Below are positions 36,016 to 43,918 of a stretch of 64,000 nt of DNA, in pieces; the stretch's first letter is position 1; each line of letters opens with the position of its first letter. Source of the DNA: Coriobacteriaceae bacterium (lineage in GTDB: Bacteria > Actinomycetota > Coriobacteriia > Coriobacteriales > QAMH01); contig DAJPGJ010000001.1 of assembly GCA_025992705.1 (NCBI GenBank), forward strand, positions 1,897,501-1,961,500. The letters run 5' to 3'. Below the pieces are notes generated by a model. It saw nothing but the letters and a program-made list of their open reading frames with translations, ran no database searches and had not been told where the DNA came from. The position numbers and the translations under genes were made by a program.

Positions 36016-37884
36016 TTATTGCGCGGCCTCGTCGAGGGCGTCGAAGTGCAGCGCGGCGGCAAATGACGCGGCATCGCCGTAGACGATACCGTACCTCACG
36101 CCCTTCGCCTCGACGCAACGCCCGTTGCCAATGTAGATGCCCACGTGACCGGGCTTCCACAGAATGTCACCGGGAGCCGCCTCGGCAACGCTGCGGACAC
36201 TGCTCGCCTGTGCGTACTGGGACTCGGAATAGTGCACGAGATCGATACCTGCAAGCGAGTAACACCACTTGGTCAAGCCGGAACAATCAAAGGTCTTCGT
36301 TGCAGGAGACTCGGCAGCCCACACGTAGGTGCCGCCCAGCATGGCTTCGGCACTGGCAACGACCATGCCCGCCTTCGTGTCCATGACGCCCATCTCGCGT
36401 GACTTGTCGAGCGCGAGAATGGCAGGATACATGCGCAGGGCATGCGTTACGCGATGGTCAAGATGAGCGACACTTGCAGCTGGCCCCTCATAGCCCGCCA
36501 TGAACGCAAAGGTGAGCTCCTCGACATGGCGACGAGCCTCATCCTCCGTGCGCTCGACGGGCGTCTGCATCGGAAGGATGCGCGACACGCCGGCGACCTT
36601 GCTCCGCACAACCGATCCGTCCACGACGCGCATGGTGACTGGATCATCCGCGTTGAGGATGCCGTCGCCGTCGATATCGTCATCCCACGCATCCACGATG
36701 CCGTCACCGTCGAAATCGCCTCCGGTGGTTTCGTCGAAGAGCCCAAGGGAGACATCGATGGCGGCGTACTCGGGATACGCGGCGTCATAGTAGGTCTGAC
36801 GCTCGCCCCAGCTGTCACGCCAGGTTTGCAGGAAGTAGTCGGTCTGTACGTTGACATCGGTCCACTCGAGGCCATGCTGCTCGGCAAACTGCCTGAGCCC
36901 CGTGAAACCCGCACAGGAAAGCTCGGACGTGGATGAACCGGCATCGGTCCACTGGAACAAACCGCCTGCGACCTCATAGCCGTAGTGGAACATGCCGCTC
37001 ATGTCGCAGAAGGAAGCGGCATTCGAGCCGGACTCCGCAAACATGTTGCCAATCGCAGCGGCAGCCATCTCGGGCGTCCAGCCGGCATTGAGCAAACGCG
37101 TGGCAACTTGCAAGTCGGTCAGAGTCGTCGCAAGCGTCGAGCCATCATCGGCAATGACCGGTGCCGAAGTCGTGGCGTCGGGTGAGGTGTATTGGTCGAT
37201 GGGGGTCGAATCCTGTGGGCCTGGATCAGGGGCAGCGGGCTGCTCGGTCTGCTGCACGACATCCGCAGGCTCCTGACCGGGTGATTCGGCACCGTCGTCA
37301 GGGGTGACAACATCAGCGGCAGGCGGCTGCTCGCTCGGCGGAAGCGTCACATCAGGAGTATCGGCCGGCATATCCGCACCAGGCTTCTGGGCCGCATCAG
37401 GGGATTCGGTCGCATCAAGCGACTCCAGGATGGCGAGAAGCTCAGCCGGATCGAGTTCGGAAATATCGAGGTCATCGACGATCTGCCCCAGCAGCGGATA
37501 TAAATCCTTGAACTCGCCCTCAGGCTCGACGAGGTCCATCGTAACCGGGTCATAGGCCTTGCCCGTCAGCACATCGACAAGCAGGCCAGAGCGCTCGTCG
37601 AAGACGAGCAGCGTGTTGTCGGCACTGCGCTCGACCGTATGCACGACGGGAGCCTCGGAAGACTCGTCCGCAATCGCACGTAGGGGAACGCTTACGGTTC
37701 CCGCACCCAGACTCGTCGTGAGCAGGAGCGCAACGGCAGGCATGGAGCGCTTCGAAGCTTCGCGCTTGATATACCAAGTGCAGGGATGCGAGACACCGTG
37801 CGCTCCCAGCGGGAAGCGCTCAATGGCGTGCCTTCCCTTGGGATAACGCGGAATCGCGTGTTGTCCCTGCGTATATTTTGACAT
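36016..37884 (-). CDS. secreted NlpC/P60 peptidoglycan hydrolase with phage-lysozyme-like domain
   Basis: A 622-residue secreted protein. An unusual N-terminus of about 50 residues carries two copies of a (G)RHAI-like motif (QHAIPRYPKG, RHAIERFPLG) and then GAHGVS, ahead of a hydrophobic signal segment. A Pro/Glu/Asp-rich linker leads to a phage-tail-lysozyme-like region (LLNAGWTPEMAAAAIGNMFAESG), then an Asp-rich calcium motif (DFDGDGIVDAWDDDIDGDG) and a C-terminal NlpC/P60 domain with Cys534 in FDCSG and His580 in KPGHVG. It should cut cell-wall peptides outside the cell. ATG 37884 follows AGGA. Confidence 0.9.
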   Translation of the reverse strand: MSKYTQGQHAIPRYPKGRHAIERFPLGAHGVSHPCTWYIKREASKRSMPAVALLLTTSLGAGTVSVPLRAIADESSEAPVVHTVERSADNTLLVFDERSGLLVDVLTGKAYDPVTMDLVEPEGEFKDLYPLLGQIVDDLDISELDPAELLAILESLDATESPDAAQKPGADMPADTPDVTLPPSEQPPAADVVTPDDGAESPGQEPADVVQQTEQPAAPDPGPQDSTPIDQYTSPDATTSAPVIADDGSTLATTLTDLQVATRLLNAGWTPEMAAAAIGNMFAESGSNAASFCDMSGMFHYGYEVAGGLFQWTDAGSSTSELSCAGFTGLRQFAEQHGLEWTDVNVQTDYFLQTWRDSWGERQTYYDAAYPEYAAIDVSLGLFDETTGGDFDGDGIVDAWDDDIDGDGILNADDPVTMRVVDGSVVRSKVAGVSRILPMQTPVERTEDEARRHVEELTFAFMAGYEGPAASVAHLDHRVTHALRMYPAILALDKSREMGVMDTKAGMVVASAEAMLGGTYVWAAESPATKTFDCSGLTKWCYSLAGIDLVHYSESQYAQASSVRSVAEAAPGDILWKPGHVGIYIGNGRCVEAKGVRYGIVYGDAASFAAALHFDALDEAAQ

Positions 37885-38013
37885 GTGGGTTCCTACACCT
37901 TTTGTCATGTTTGCGTAGGCGCATTGTACTCTTTTTTGGGACACCTGTGGGAGCCCAAACACCCTGTCGGCATGAAGGCATATGGTGAAAGAGCAAGCTA
38001 TGGAACGAGGGAT

Positions 38014-38352
38014 CTAGAGCTGGTTGTCCTTGAGGGCATTCATGTCAGCTTTGCTGATGTTGTAGCGCTCGAGATGGGCTTTGTACGCATCGCGCAAAGT
38101 CCAGTATTTGTTCACCTTGGGAGCAACAAAAATCATGAATATGACGAGGATGATGAGCGGCACGGTGTTGCTCACGAACGAGGGAAGCTCAACAACGCCC
38201 GTGAATGCGATGAGAAAGAGAACGGCAATGATAGCGCAAGCGAGAATAGTAACGCACACGATAAGGAGAAGGGTCTTTCTCAACTCATCGCTCATGGTAA
38301 TGGCCTGGCGCACTTCTTTGCGGCGCTTCTTGCCCACATGCTCTTCGACCAC
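38014..38352 (-). CDS. small two-helix membrane protein of unknown function
   Basis: A 112-residue protein with two membrane helices (about 28-52 and 61-80) and charged ends. The C-terminal tail (YKAHLERYNISKADMNALK) is likely helical and cytoplasmic. No family is recognised. The GTG at 38352 has GAGGTGG upstream; ATG 19 codons later (MSDELRKTL) is an alternative start. It stands alone between the NlpC/P60 gene and a repeat-bearing gap. Confidence 0.65.
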   Translation of the reverse strand: MVEEHVGKKRRKEVRQAITMSDELRKTLLLIVCVTILACAIIAVLFLIAFTGVVELPSFVSNTVPLIILVIFMIFVAPKVNKYWTLRDAYKAHLERYNISKADMNALKDNQL

Positions 38353-38459
38353 GTGTCCACCTCAGCCCATACGTACCGACGCGGCAATTCTACCAGCTTA
38401 TGAGGCTCTTGTAGACAATTCACAAAAGAATGACAAGAGCACGGAAGAAGGAGCGCACA

Positions 38460-38495
38460 AAGAGAGACGGGCGCCGGTATGCTCCGGTCGCCCGT
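38460..38495 (-). terminator. terminator after the superoxide reductase gene
   Basis: ACGGGCG-CCGG...CCGG-CGCCCGT (38467-38495) forms an 11-bp stem with one mismatch. On the minus strand CTCTCTTT follows. Confidence 0.65.
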
Positions 38496-38543
38496 CGTCT
38501 GTCTGCCGTGCCGCCGTTTTGGCGGAAGCCTTCAGTACCTTGC

Positions 38544-38591
38544 GAGAGATTTCTCGACTTCGTTCGCTTCGCTCACTTCGCTCGAAATGAC
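38544..38591. repeat. widespread CGAA/TTCG-type intergenic repeat
   Basis: GAGATTTCTCGACTTCG, then CGTTCGCTTCGCTCACTTCG and CTCGAAATGAC, belong to a well-known intergenic repeat found in many bacterial genomes; translated, it gives the tell-tale FERSERSERS string. It lies just past the superoxide reductase gene and is not coding. Confidence 0.75.
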
Positions 38592-38606
38592 AAAAGACGT
38601 CGCAAG

Positions 38607-38990
38607 CTACAGCCTGGAAACCCACAGACCGTGGATGTTGCAGTAATCAAATGCCTCGATGACCGCATCGTCAGGCGCAACCGTGAAAACGGCCTCGGGG
38701 GCATCGCCCGGATTAAGGTGCACGAACTGCACGCCCTTCTCGGTGTGCAGGCAAATCCACTGGATGTAGTGCTCCTCGATCATGGGATGGGGCACCTCGC
38801 CCACCTTGACCGTCACGACTTCGCCGTCGATCTCGATGACGGGAACGTGCTTCTCAGCTGCGCCGTCTGAGCTGTCGGCGATGAGCTCGGTCATCTTCTG
38901 ACCACAGCAGAAGGGAATCGGACCTCCGTCGATAATCTTGGTGATGATGTTTCCGCAAATATCGCAGCGATAGAATTTGATCTCTTCCAT
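38607..38990 (-). CDS. desulfoferrodoxin-type superoxide reductase
   Basis: A 127-residue protein reducing superoxide to peroxide in the cytoplasm of anaerobes. The N-terminal desulforedoxin domain carries CDIC and CC (Cys9, 12, 28, 29) for the FeCys4 centre I. The catalytic centre II ligands are His48, His68, His74, Cys117 and His120 (EKHVPVIE, VPHPMIEEHYI, CNIHGLW). Length and motif order match two-centre desulfoferrodoxin. The start has AGGAG 5 nt upstream. It is monocistronic. Confidence 0.95.
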   Translation of the reverse strand: MEEIKFYRCDICGNIITKIIDGGPIPFCCGQKMTELIADSSDGAAEKHVPVIEIDGEVVTVKVGEVPHPMIEEHYIQWICLHTEKGVQFVHLNPGDAPEAVFTVAPDDAVIEAFDYCNIHGLWVSRL

Positions 38991-39064
38991 GACTGCTCCT
39001 CTCTCTGGACAATCTGTTGAACCAGGTATGACCAGTATACACTTCACAAGAGAATAAAGGGATA

Positions 39065-39547
39065 TCAGACGACCAGATCGATGGCTTCGATTTCTATGGT
39101 TTTCGCAAGGTCGTCGAAGCTCATCTCAATCTGCGTGCCAATACGCCCGCCCGAGAACATGATCGTATCGAAGAGAACGCAGGTCTCGTCGATGAAGGTA
39201 CGGAAGAACTTCTTCATTCCCAAGGGGCTGCATCCGCCATGCACGTAACCCGTCAAGTCGAAGAGCTCGCGCGAGCGCACCATAGCCACCGACTTCTCTC
39301 CTGCGGCGCGTGCCGCCTTCTTGAGGTCGAGCTCGGCGGCAACCGGAATCATGAAGACGAGATACTCACCGCTTTTACCCTGCGTGACGAGCGTCTTGAA
39401 GACATGGTCGGGATCCTCCCCCGCGCGCAGCGCGATATCGACACCCGTATCCTCCCCCGTTGCATCGACCGTATGAACGACATGATCGACATGCGCGGCA
39501 TCGAGAATGCGCATGGCGTTCGTCTTCGTCTCCTTCTTCCTAGACAT
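39065..39547 (-). CDS. ybaK: Cys-tRNA(Pro)/Cys-tRNA(Cys) deacylase, YbaK/EbsC family
   Basis: A 160-residue editing protein that hydrolyses mischarged Cys-tRNA(Pro). The invariant lysine lies in HVFKTLV, followed by the SGEYLVFMIPVAAELDLKKAA pattern, and GYVHGGCSPLGMKK matches the family's GGxSPxG motif. The ATG at 39547 is preferred over the adjacent one because GGGAG then stands 6 nt upstream. It overlaps the preceding hypothetical gene by 8 bp. Confidence 0.93.
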   Translation of the reverse strand: MSRKKETKTNAMRILDAAHVDHVVHTVDATGEDTGVDIALRAGEDPDHVFKTLVTQGKSGEYLVFMIPVAAELDLKKAARAAGEKSVAMVRSRELFDLTGYVHGGCSPLGMKKFFRTFIDETCVLFDTIMFSGGRIGTQIEMSFDDLAKTIEIEAIDLVV

Positions 39548-39995
39548 CATCGTCTCCCGGAGCCTGAGAAAGGAGCAGGCTGACGATGGAATCGAAGGAA
39601 TCCGGAAACTCGTCGGCGCCCTCGGAACGAAACGTGGAGCTGCGTTTTGCGATGGGCTCGTCGAAGTCGACCTCGACACGCCACTCGGTCACGACATTCA
39701 CGAAGGGTCCCTGCGCGGGTTTGTACACGCGCTGCCATGTGAAAAGCCCCGCCGCATCAAGTGCCGCTATGAGAGAGCGTGCCTCGTCAGCGGCAAGATC
39801 AACCTGGGCAATCTCGGGTGCACCGCGACGGATGAGCATCTGCGCCCCATCGACTGTCTTGCGATACGCCGCCGAGCGCGGGAAGGGCAAATCAGGATCG
39901 ACTTCGATGAACTCGATGCCCTGCACATGCTCGTACGTGCGCAGCTCATGCGGTACGTCGTATGACTGTGCGGCTCCGAATGGCAATCCCGGCAT
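39540..39995 (-). CDS. hypothetical protein coupled to ybaK
   Basis: A 151-residue soluble protein without recognised family. It has a central acidic stretch, a LAADEARSLIAALDAAGLFTW helix pair, and a C-terminal tail rich in Asp and Ser. No signal peptide is seen. AAGGA lies 8 nt upstream of the start. Overlap with ybaK by 8 bp implies a two-gene operon. Confidence 0.65.
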   Translation of the reverse strand: MPGLPFGAAQSYDVPHELRTYEHVQGIEFIEVDPDLPFPRSAAYRKTVDGAQMLIRRGAPEIAQVDLAADEARSLIAALDAAGLFTWQRVYKPAQGPFVNVVTEWRVEVDFDEPIAKRSSTFRSEGADEFPDSFDSIVSLLLSQAPGDDDV

Positions 39996-40160
39996 GATGA
40001 GGTCCTTCCCTGTCGCCGTGCAAATCCGTCCACAATACTGAACCTATCTTATCGCACCGAACATGCAGAAAATGGGCATTCTGCGGTATCGATGTCCGTT
40101 GCAAGCGGCTTGGGGTATCATGTGTCCCACTTCGCAAGCATCAAGAGTTTGGAACCTGTC

Positions 40161-40529
40161 ATGAGAATATTCGGCCTCGGTCTTCCCGAATTGCTCATCA
40201 TTTTGGCAATCGTGTGCATCCTCTTTGGTCCTGTCCTCTTCAAGAAGCTCAACAAGCAGGTAAAGGAGACGGGCAAGGCCGCCAAGAAGGGCATCGAGAA
40301 TGGCGCCAAGGCAGCAGGCAGCGATGTCGACCTCGACCACATCGACAAGAATACGGTGCTCGACAAGGTCGAGAGCTTCCAGAACCGTGTCGACAAGATG
40401 TTCGAGGATGACGAAGAGGACGAGCCTGCCAAGACGGCAGACAAGACCTCCGATTCTACCCAGACAGCCGAGAAGGACGAGAAGCCCGAACCCACCAAGA
40501 CCTCGAAGGACGATGCGCCAAGCGCCTAA
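40161..40529 (+). CDS. tatA: Sec-independent (Tat) translocase protein TatA
   Basis: A 122-residue protein with the TatA plan: a short N-terminal membrane helix opening FGLGLPELLIILAIVCILFG (3-22), the FGP hinge, an amphipathic helix (KKLNKQVKETGKAAKKGI) and a long acidic disordered tail. The tail of about 75 residues is longer than usual. The protein lines the Tat pore. No tatC is near. The start is taken at the helix; only a weak GGAA site precedes it. Confidence 0.9.
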   Translation: MRIFGLGLPELLIILAIVCILFGPVLFKKLNKQVKETGKAAKKGIENGAKAAGSDVDLDHIDKNTVLDKVESFQNRVDKMFEDDEEDEPAKTADKTSDSTQTAEKDEKPEPTKTSKDDAPSA

Positions 40530-41002
40530 TGCGTATGCGTGTGCTCCCCATGCTCATGACCATGGGTATGACCGTGGCTATGCATCTGGGCGGCATCGGT
40601 TGTCGTCACGACGAGCTTGCCATGCAGTACGCCCTTGGTGCCGAGCAGCGCGTCGGCAATTGAGCGAATTACCTTGCTCTGTCCGCGCATGAGCACCACC
40701 TCGAGACAGTTCTCTTCATCGAGATGCACGTGGACGGTCGAGACGATCTCATCGACATGCTCGTGCTGAATGGCATCGAGCTTATCGCGCAGGTCATTGG
40801 AGTGATGGTTGAAGACCATGGTGAGCGTGCCAAAGATACTCGAATCGGGATCCTCGACTTCCTCCTCGATGAGAGCGCCGCGTACAAGATCGCGAATGGC
40901 CTCGGAACGATTCTTCGCGATACCGCGTCGTGCCGTGTACCTGTCGAGCTCATCCATCAGATCCTCGGGCATCGCCACCGAAAAGCGCACGAGTTCGCTC
41001 AT
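40526..41002 (-). CDS. nikR: nickel-responsive regulator NikR with His-rich tail
   Basis: A 158-residue NikR. The ribbon-helix-helix DNA-binding part (VRFSVAMPEDLMDELDRYTARRG) is followed by an ACT-like nickel domain whose ligands are visible as His80, His91, His93 and Cys99 (QHEHVDEIVSTVHVHLDEENC). Most unusual is the C-terminal extension at 141-158, which alternates His with other residues and has nine His in 18 residues. It probably adds nickel buffering. The stop overlaps the convergent tatA stop by 4 bp. No nickel transporter is in the window. Confidence 0.94.
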   Translation of the reverse strand: MSELVRFSVAMPEDLMDELDRYTARRGIAKNRSEAIRDLVRGALIEEEVEDPDSSIFGTLTMVFNHHSNDLRDKLDAIQHEHVDEIVSTVHVHLDEENCLEVVLMRGQSKVIRSIADALLGTKGVLHGKLVVTTTDAAQMHSHGHTHGHEHGEHTHTH

Positions 41003-41070
41003 GACCGCCTCTCTCCTTCCAAAAACCGTCTACTGCAGGCGATGGTACCACCAAATGTCCGCATGCGGAG

Positions 41071-41622
41071 CTAGATGGCGCAGGCACCCCCATTAAGAAT
41101 GGAGGCATGCTTTGCGTTCACGGCCTGCGCGTCGGAGAAGACGACGAAGAAGTACGCAAGCATCTCGTCGAACGAGTCGAACATCATCGGGGCACCCAGA
41201 TAACCGCCACAACCGCATTGGGGCAAGGTCCGCACCACGGCACGTGGCTGTGTCGCAGGCGCCTTTGGCAGACGATCCCAGCGACTGTACCGACGCCAGT
41301 GACCTTCAGGCTGCTTGATGACGAGTTGGCCCGTCTCGCCATCGACATCACCCACGAGCTTCACGAGCGGCTCGTCGCCCGCATCGCGCGGGTTAGGGCA
41401 CGTGTCGCTTGCCATGCAGTCGCAACGATATGCCGCGCCACATGACGTGTCGATAAAGGCGACGACTTCGCGATTATCCGTCGCGTCGACTTGCGCAAGA
41501 TACGCATCGCCTCGCGCGCCATCAGATGCATCTGCAGGTCGCAGAAGCGTGAAGGAGCAGCCCCCAACGGGCGGTATGCTCGCAAGCGCCGCACTCTCCA
41601 CGTAGTCCTGGGGCATCTCCAC
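41071..41622 (-). CDS. cysteine-containing hypothetical protein
   Basis: A 183-residue soluble protein of unknown family. It has about nine cysteines, several in short pairs (RCDCMASDTC, QCGCGG), a possible metal or iron-sulfur site. It follows the radical SAM gene by 13 bp on the same strand, so the two probably form an operon. No signal peptide is evident. Its function cannot be given from the sequence. Confidence 0.7.
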   Translation of the reverse strand: MEMPQDYVESAALASIPPVGGCSFTLLRPADASDGARGDAYLAQVDATDNREVVAFIDTSCGAAYRCDCMASDTCPNPRDAGDEPLVKLVGDVDGETGQLVIKQPEGHWRRYSRWDRLPKAPATQPRAVVRTLPQCGCGGYLGAPMMFDSFDEMLAYFFVVFSDAQAVNAKHASILNGGACAI

Positions 41623-41635
41623 GTCTTTTCCCTTC

Positions 41636-42523
41636 CTAGAACGTCGCCTTGTGGATGAACTCGCGCATCTTGCGTGCCGCAGCCGGATTGACCTTGGGAA
41701 GGCGATCGTCGATGAGCTTGAGCATGTTCTCCTGGTCCTTGGGCACGAGACCCTCGAAACGCACGATATCGGTGTCGTGCGAGCAGTTGACGTACGTCTT
41801 GCAGTCGAGGTTCTCGATGAAGGTGCGAATCTCCTCGATCATCTCGATTTCGTCAGGGGGTGCCCACCTGCCCGCCGCTATGTCATCGGCAAGCGGCCAG
41901 GTCGCCGTCGGCGTGATAGTCACGATGAGAATGTGACCCGGAGCCGCCTCGCTAAAGGCCTTCGCACTTGCAACGGCGTTTTCCTGCCCTTTGCCGGCAC
42001 CGGCCATGCCCGTAAGGTAGAAGTACGTGCAGTCGATGCCGGCATCACGCAGCCGTTTGCCCTGCTCGGCAACATCTGCTGCCGTATGTCCCTTCTCCAT
42101 GAACGCGAGTACCGGGTCATAACCGCTCTCGGCACCGATGCTCAAGTCGTCGACGCCATACGAAGCAAGCAATTTGAGATCCTCATCGCTCTTGTTCTGG
42201 ATATCGGCAATGCGGCAAAAGCCGCCAAAGCTCGTGATGCTCGGAAGCTTCTCCTTGATGAGCTCGAGGATGGGCACGAGGCGCTCTGCCGAAAGCGCGT
42301 ATGGATTGCCGCCCGTGAGGTTGATGCGATGCTGGTTGGGGCGTATGGTCTTTGCAAGCTCTTCGAGATCTTCGACGATCTCCTCGCGCGGAGACACGTG
42401 AAACTCGACATCGCGGAAAATATCGCAGAAATGGCATTTGTTATGCGTGCAGCCCGTGACGATTTGCAACATGGGACAGTTCATGACCGACGGCGTCTGG
42501 TGTTGCGGCTTGGTATAGCGCAT
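41636..42523 (-). CDS. radical SAM protein with CX4CX2C cluster motif
   Basis: A 295-residue radical SAM enzyme. The cluster motif is CTHNKCHFC (Cys25, 30, 33), with four residues rather than three between the first two cysteines. LTGGNPYALS is the GGE-like SAM-contact strand, and DDLSIGAESGYD resembles the family's next strand. Elp3/HemN-like relatives with a GCxHNKCxFC opening are known, but no substrate is assigned. It is the first gene of a pair with the cysteine-containing protein at 41071. Confidence 0.85.
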   Translation of the reverse strand: MRYTKPQHQTPSVMNCPMLQIVTGCTHNKCHFCDIFRDVEFHVSPREEIVEDLEELAKTIRPNQHRINLTGGNPYALSAERLVPILELIKEKLPSITSFGGFCRIADIQNKSDEDLKLLASYGVDDLSIGAESGYDPVLAFMEKGHTAADVAEQGKRLRDAGIDCTYFYLTGMAGAGKGQENAVASAKAFSEAAPGHILIVTITPTATWPLADDIAAGRWAPPDEIEMIEEIRTFIENLDCKTYVNCSHDTDIVRFEGLVPKDQENMLKLIDDRLPKVNPAAARKMREFIHKATF

Positions 42524-42583
42524 GGCGGCTCCCTACACGAAGACATGGGCAATCGCATGACTTGCAGCGCCCATTATAGGCTC

Positions 42584-43075
42584 TCAGGCCTTGCGGCGCG
42601 CCTGCTTCCTCACCATCCTCGCGAGGCGCTTGGCCTTATCGGCAGCCCATACGTCCCAGGTCTGCACCACGGCGGTGACAACGCAGATGCCAACGGCTAT
42701 GCCTCCCGCATACAGCATGGTCATGACGCCGAACTCCCCGCATGCGGATAGATTCCCACTCACCGCGTTATACATCGTGTAATACAAGGCGCGTCCGGGA
42801 ATGAGCGGGATGACCGAGATGATGAAGAAACCGGTCACGGGCGTGTGGGTGATGCGCGACATCGTCTCGGCAAATACGGCCGCAAAGATGCTCGCGATCA
42901 CGACGGGAATGAAGACGCCGCTGATATGCAGGGAGAGCACGTAGTAGATCGCCCACGTGAACACGCCGCCAAGAGTCGCGGGAATGATACGCCGCTTGTT
43001 CACGTTGAAGAACAGCGCGAAGCCAAGCGACGCGACGAGCGTGACGAGAAGCATTATGGGAAAGGGGTAATCCAT
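42584..43075 (-). CDS. threonine/serine exporter, ThrE small (DUF3815-like) subunit
   Basis: A 163-residue membrane protein with about five helices (MLLVTLVASLGFALFF and AIYYVLSLHISGVFIP among them) that matches the C-terminal half of ThrE. In split systems it pairs with the DUF1212 half. AGGAG lies 6 nt before the start. It follows its partner by 9 bp. Confidence 0.9.
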   Translation of the reverse strand: MDYPFPIMLLVTLVASLGFALFFNVNKRRIIPATLGGVFTWAIYYVLSLHISGVFIPVVIASIFAAVFAETMSRITHTPVTGFFIISVIPLIPGRALYYTMYNAVSGNLSACGEFGVMTMLYAGGIAVGICVVTAVVQTWDVWAADKAKRLARMVRKQARRKA

Positions 43076-43084
43076 CCGCCACTC

Positions 43085-43888
43085 CTATATCAACGACGCT
43101 ATCCAAAGCGCGGCCATGAAGCCGAGCGCAAGGGACGTGGCCCAAAGCAGGCTCTCGATGAAACGCATGACACCGGATATGGTGTCGCCCGATAGCATGT
43201 CGCGTGTCGCGTTTGTAATGGCGACGCCGGGAATCAAGAGCATGATCACGCCGATGATCGCCATGTCGATGGACATGTGCGAGACGAACCTGGCGACAAG
43301 GCAGATGATCAGGCCGGTGACGAGCGAAGTCGCGAAATTGAAGACAATCGTATTGGGCGTGATGGGACGGAAGTATTTGAGCGCAGCGCACACGAACAAC
43401 GCGATGAGGGCCGACATGATGCCATCGAGAATGGTGCCACCAAAGAAGATGGCAAACCCACCGGCCGAAAGCGCACCACCCAGATATAACGACAGCTTTG
43501 GAAAGGACTTTCCCTTGATGCGATCGAGCCTCCTGCGAAGCTCCTGGGCCGGCAAGGGCGTCTGACAGCACTCCTCGCACAACTTGCTCAGGGCCTCCAG
43601 CCGATCGAAATCGGTCGAACCCTCATTGGCGATGCGTCGGGACATCGTCTTCTCGACATCACCCGGCAACGTGATGGTCACGATGATGACGGCCGTGATG
43701 ACGAGCACGTTCATCTTATAGGCGCCGTAGGCCCTTCCCATGCGCGCAAGCGTGTGCTCGACGGTGTGGACGTCGGCACCGGACGTAAGCATCGCCTCGC
43801 CGATGTCGAGCATGTACGAGAACACGTCGAAGTCGACGACGAGCGTCGCGTCACTTGCGTTTGCCTCTATCGTGACCGTCTTAGCCAT
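43085..43888 (-). CDS. threonine/serine exporter, ThrE large (DUF1212-like) subunit
   Basis: A 267-residue protein with the ThrE N-terminal plan: a cytoplasmic domain opening LDIGEAMLTSGADVHTVEHTL and ending at LPAQELRRRL, then about five membrane helices. Together with the 163-residue partner it should export threonine and serine. GAGGA immediately precedes the ATG. The preceding MFS-CBS gene ends 30 bp away on the same strand. Confidence 0.9.
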   Translation of the reverse strand: MAKTVTIEANASDATLVVDFDVFSYMLDIGEAMLTSGADVHTVEHTLARMGRAYGAYKMNVLVITAVIIVTITLPGDVEKTMSRRIANEGSTDFDRLEALSKLCEECCQTPLPAQELRRRLDRIKGKSFPKLSLYLGGALSAGGFAIFFGGTILDGIMSALIALFVCAALKYFRPITPNTIVFNFATSLVTGLIICLVARFVSHMSIDMAIIGVIMLLIPGVAITNATRDMLSGDTISGVMRFIESLLWATSLALGFMAALWIASLI

Positions 43889-43918
43889 CTTCCTCGCGAT
43901 CGACGTACGTGTACTGCC

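Noticed and set aside
38398..38625. A 75-codon frame encoding a FERSERSERS-type string
   Set aside because: The string is the translation of a common intergenic repeat and not a protein.
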